Source of the DNA: Arthrobacter sp. 18067
GTDB taxonomy: Bacteria > Actinomycetota > Actinomycetes > Actinomycetales > Micrococcaceae
Direction of reading: 5' to 3'
Length of the DNA: 64,000 nucleotides
NCBI RefSeq assembly: GCF_902706295.1
Contig: NZ_CACSJJ010000007.1
Span: forward strand, 124,001-188,000
The notes below the pieces were generated by a model, which made no database searches, was not told the origin of the DNA, and worked only from the letters and a program-made list of their open reading frames with translations. The number at the start of each line of letters is the position of its first letter. Position 1 is the stretch's first letter. The position numbers and the translations under genes were made by a program. Below are positions 62,206-64,000 of the stretch, in pieces.

Positions 62206-63708
62206 ATGAAATCGCTGTGGTTGGACCGCGAATCCGCTTTCACGTCCGACTCAATTCCTGATGAAAAGCACTTTGACACGATCGTTGTGGGCGCAGGCCT
62301 CACCGGAATGGTCGCAGCGCTGCTGTTGTCCCGGTCAGGCCAGCGCGTGGTGGTTTTCGAGGCCAGGACACTCGGCGCCGTCACAACGGGAAACACCACT
62401 GGAAAGCTAAGCCTCCTGCAAGGTGGTGTGCTCTCCGCGTTGCGCCGCCAGTACTCCCTCAAAGTGGTCCAGGCCTACGTGGAGGCCAACAAGTCCGGAC
62501 AGGCCTGGCTCACGCAGTACATGGAACAGCAAGGCGTCCCCTTCCAGCGCCGCACAGCTGTTACGTTCGCAACCACCGACGACGGCGGCCAGCGGCTTCG
62601 CAAGGAAGCAGCCGATTCGCGGGATGCGGGTTTGGATGTGCATTTCAGCCGGGATGCCGGCCTGCCCTTCCCAGTGGTCGAAGCCCTGGAACTGGAAGAC
62701 CAGGCACAGATACACCCTATGGACGTGCTGGAGACCCTCGCGAAGGACATCCGGGCGCATGGCGGGCTCATTGTTGAGGGTGTCCAAGTTCAGGATGTGG
62801 GATCAGGACTTCCCCTGGACGTGACCACACGGAAGGGCAACTTCACTGCCGACACCGTTGTGCTCGCAACGGGGACACCCATTTTGGACCGTGGCCTGTA
62901 CTTCGCCAAGCTCGAGCCGAACCGCTCCTATGCGGCGGCCCTTCGAGTGCCGGGCGACATTCCACAAAGCATGTACCTTTCCATTGACGCGCCCACCCGG
63001 TCGCAGCGGACACAGCCTACCGCTGACGGTGAATTGCTCCTGGTGGGTGGTTACGGACATCCGGGCGGCCGGGCGATTTCCCCGCAGTCACATCTTGACG
63101 AGTTGCTGGGATGGGCCAACAACCATTACCCGGGCGCCGAAGTCACCCACGCATGGTCTGCCCAGGACTACCAGGCGACCAACCTTGTTCCCTTCTTCGG
63201 GAAGCTGCCGCGGGGACACGGACGGATCTTCTTCGGTACCGGCTACAACAAGTGGGGTATGAGCAACGGGGTGGCCGCCGCCCTCTCCATCACCTCGGAC
63301 ATCCTTGGCGGCCAATCAGATTGGGCCACCGTCATTCATCATCGCGTCACATCGCCCAAGGGCGCGGCGGAGGCCATTCGGCATAACGCAGACATTGCCC
63401 GCCGGATGATCGAGGACAGGACCAGGCTCAGGAAGAACCCCGAAATCACCGACGAAACCCGCCCGCCCGAGGGGACTGGCGTCGTCGGACTTTACAAAGG
63501 TGAACCAGCAGCCGTGTCCACTGTGGCGGGCAAGGTCTGCCTCGTATCCGCCAGCTGCGCACACTTGGGCGGTCTCCTGAGCTGGAACGACGCGGAGAAG
63601 TCCTGGGATTGCCCCTTGCACGGCTCGCGGTTCACGGCCGAGGGCAAGTATCTCGAAGGGCCGGCAACCCATCACCTTCAAAAGTCAGTGGGCAAGAAGA
63701 AGGATTAG
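62206..63708 (+). CDS. FAD-dependent oxidoreductase with C-terminal Rieske domain
   Basis: 500 residues. FAD dinucleotide motif DTIVVGAGLTGMVAALLLSRSGQRVVVFEA near residue 25; DAO-fold body; GTGYNKWGMSNGVAAAL near 347 closes the FAD site. The Rieske centre is at the C-terminus: CAH (SCAHLGG) and CPLH (WDCPLHGSRF), C-x-H/C-x2-H ligands for a [2Fe-2S] cluster. YhfW-type proteins have this layout; substrate unknown. ATG 62206 with GAGAGGCAGG upstream. Confidence 0.9.
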   Translation: MKSLWLDRESAFTSDSIPDEKHFDTIVVGAGLTGMVAALLLSRSGQRVVVFEARTLGAVTTGNTTGKLSLLQGGVLSALRRQYSLKVVQAYVEANKSGQAWLTQYMEQQGVPFQRRTAVTFATTDDGGQRLRKEAADSRDAGLDVHFSRDAGLPFPVVEALELEDQAQIHPMDVLETLAKDIRAHGGLIVEGVQVQDVGSGLPLDVTTRKGNFTADTVVLATGTPILDRGLYFAKLEPNRSYAAALRVPGDIPQSMYLSIDAPTRSQRTQPTADGELLLVGGYGHPGGRAISPQSHLDELLGWANNHYPGAEVTHAWSAQDYQATNLVPFFGKLPRGHGRIFFGTGYNKWGMSNGVAAALSITSDILGGQSDWATVIHHRVTSPKGAAEAIRHNADIARRMIEDRTRLRKNPEITDETRPPEGTGVVGLYKGEPAAVSTVAGKVCLVSASCAHLGGLLSWNDAEKSWDCPLHGSRFTAEGKYLEGPATHHLQKSVGKKKD

Positions 63709-64000
63709 CTGAGTCGATCGACGCGCCGCTTGGCTTGGTCTGCTGCGCGTCGCTTTTGCGTGGCTGCCCGCACCGCGAGCTTCTTCCCCGACTCGGCGGT
63801 TTCCGCGTCACGGGTGAGTCCAATCAGTTCCGCTTCCAGGGACGCCAAGCGCTTCCTAACGTCTTCGATGTCGGATTTGAGGTTTGTTCTGCGGGCTGAG
63901 AGCGCATTGACGAGGTCCCACGCTTGGGACGCAGCTTCCTCGGCAATGCGAGCCTCTTTGTTGGCGTCTTCGAATTCGCTCCGTGCTTCCTTCAGCGCTG
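63705..64000 (-). CDS. Coiled-coil protein, C-terminal part (5' end outside window)
   Basis: The frame is open to the window edge. The 97 visible residues are strongly helical with heptad spacing: REALKEARSEFEDANKEARIAEEAASQAWDL-like region, then NLKSDIEDVRKRLASLEAELIGLTRDAE and a basic C-terminus (AVRAATQKRRAAADQAKRRVDRLS). Its TAA overlaps the end of the FAD gene on the other strand. No function can be given from this fragment. Confidence 0.75.
   Translation of the reverse strand, partial: ALKEARSEFEDANKEARIAEEAASQAWDLVNALSARRTNLKSDIEDVRKRLASLEAELIGLTRDAETAESGKKLAVRAATQKRRAADQAKRRVDRLS

Overview
The window comes from a high-GC actinobacterium of the family Micrococcaceae, most likely Arthrobacter or Paenarthrobacter. 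Evidence: the block rne end / rplU / rpmA / obg / proB / proA / nadD / rsfS / tRNA-Ala(GGC), many GTG and TTG starts, a class Ib nrdHIEF operon with NrdR-type palindromes, and sugar ABC operons that lack their own ATPase. This placement rests on recalled family knowledge; no search was run.

Layout. (1) 1-10.3 kb: housekeeping core on the + strand: end of RNase E, a TPP-riboswitch-controlled ThiD-TenA fusion, ribosomal proteins L21/L27, Obg GTPase, ProB/ProA, NadD and RsfS. (2) 10.4-11.6 kb: two identical tRNA-Ala(GGC) genes flank a TetR regulator resembling gamma-butyrolactone receptors. (3) 11.7-18 kb: cupin, RlmG/RsmC-type methyltransferase, then a ROK regulator with a sugar ABC transporter (binding lipoprotein and two permeases). 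(4) 18-23.5 kb: a tightly overlapping MoxR / DUF58 / DUF4381-like / VWA / VWA / TPR-like operon ending in a 29-codon ORF. (5) 23.6-29.6 kb: DUF2004 protein, LysR regulator, nrdH-nrdI-nrdE-nrdF. (6) 29.6-33.1 kb: an intact IS481-family element followed by small, partly decayed accessory genes. (7) 33.2-50.7 kb: a catabolic island. A divergent ATP-grasp/M20 peptidase pair faces a + strand operon of TetR, threonine-aldolase-like enzyme, a Dpp/Opp transporter with a fused permease-ATPase, an ornithine-cyclodeaminase-family reductase and both subunits of aconitase X. Behind a strong terminator lies a - strand DUF885 peptidase, EamA exporter and cupin, with a divergent Fes-like esterase. (8) 50.7-56.7 kb: accessory, gene-poor stretch with a frameshifted ORF, strong unexplained hairpins, immunity-like genes without a toxin, a Fic protein and a decayed galU fragment. 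(9) 56.8-64 kb: MmyB-type regulator divergent from a DHA2 drug exporter, an anchored dienelactone hydrolase, a DUF1016/PDDEXK nuclease-like protein, a short AlkD-like protein, a FAD/Rieske oxidoreductase, and the end of a coiled-coil protein.

The most interesting coherent system is region 7. Inferred flow: peptides are imported by the Dpp-type transporter and cleaved by M20/DUF885 peptidases. A 3-hydroxylated amino acid is then processed: aconitase X of the cis-3-hydroxyproline dehydratase type plus an ornithine-cyclodeaminase-family pyrroline-2-carboxylate reductase would give proline, and the threonine-aldolase-like enzyme would cleave open-chain beta-hydroxy amino acids. The role of the ATP-grasp enzyme is unknown. 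Smaller highlights are an IS481-type transposase whose stop codon comes from its target site, a transposase start buried in a hairpin, a nadD gene with no conventional start codon at its expected N-terminus, and DnaA-box-like sites beside the NrdR boxes.
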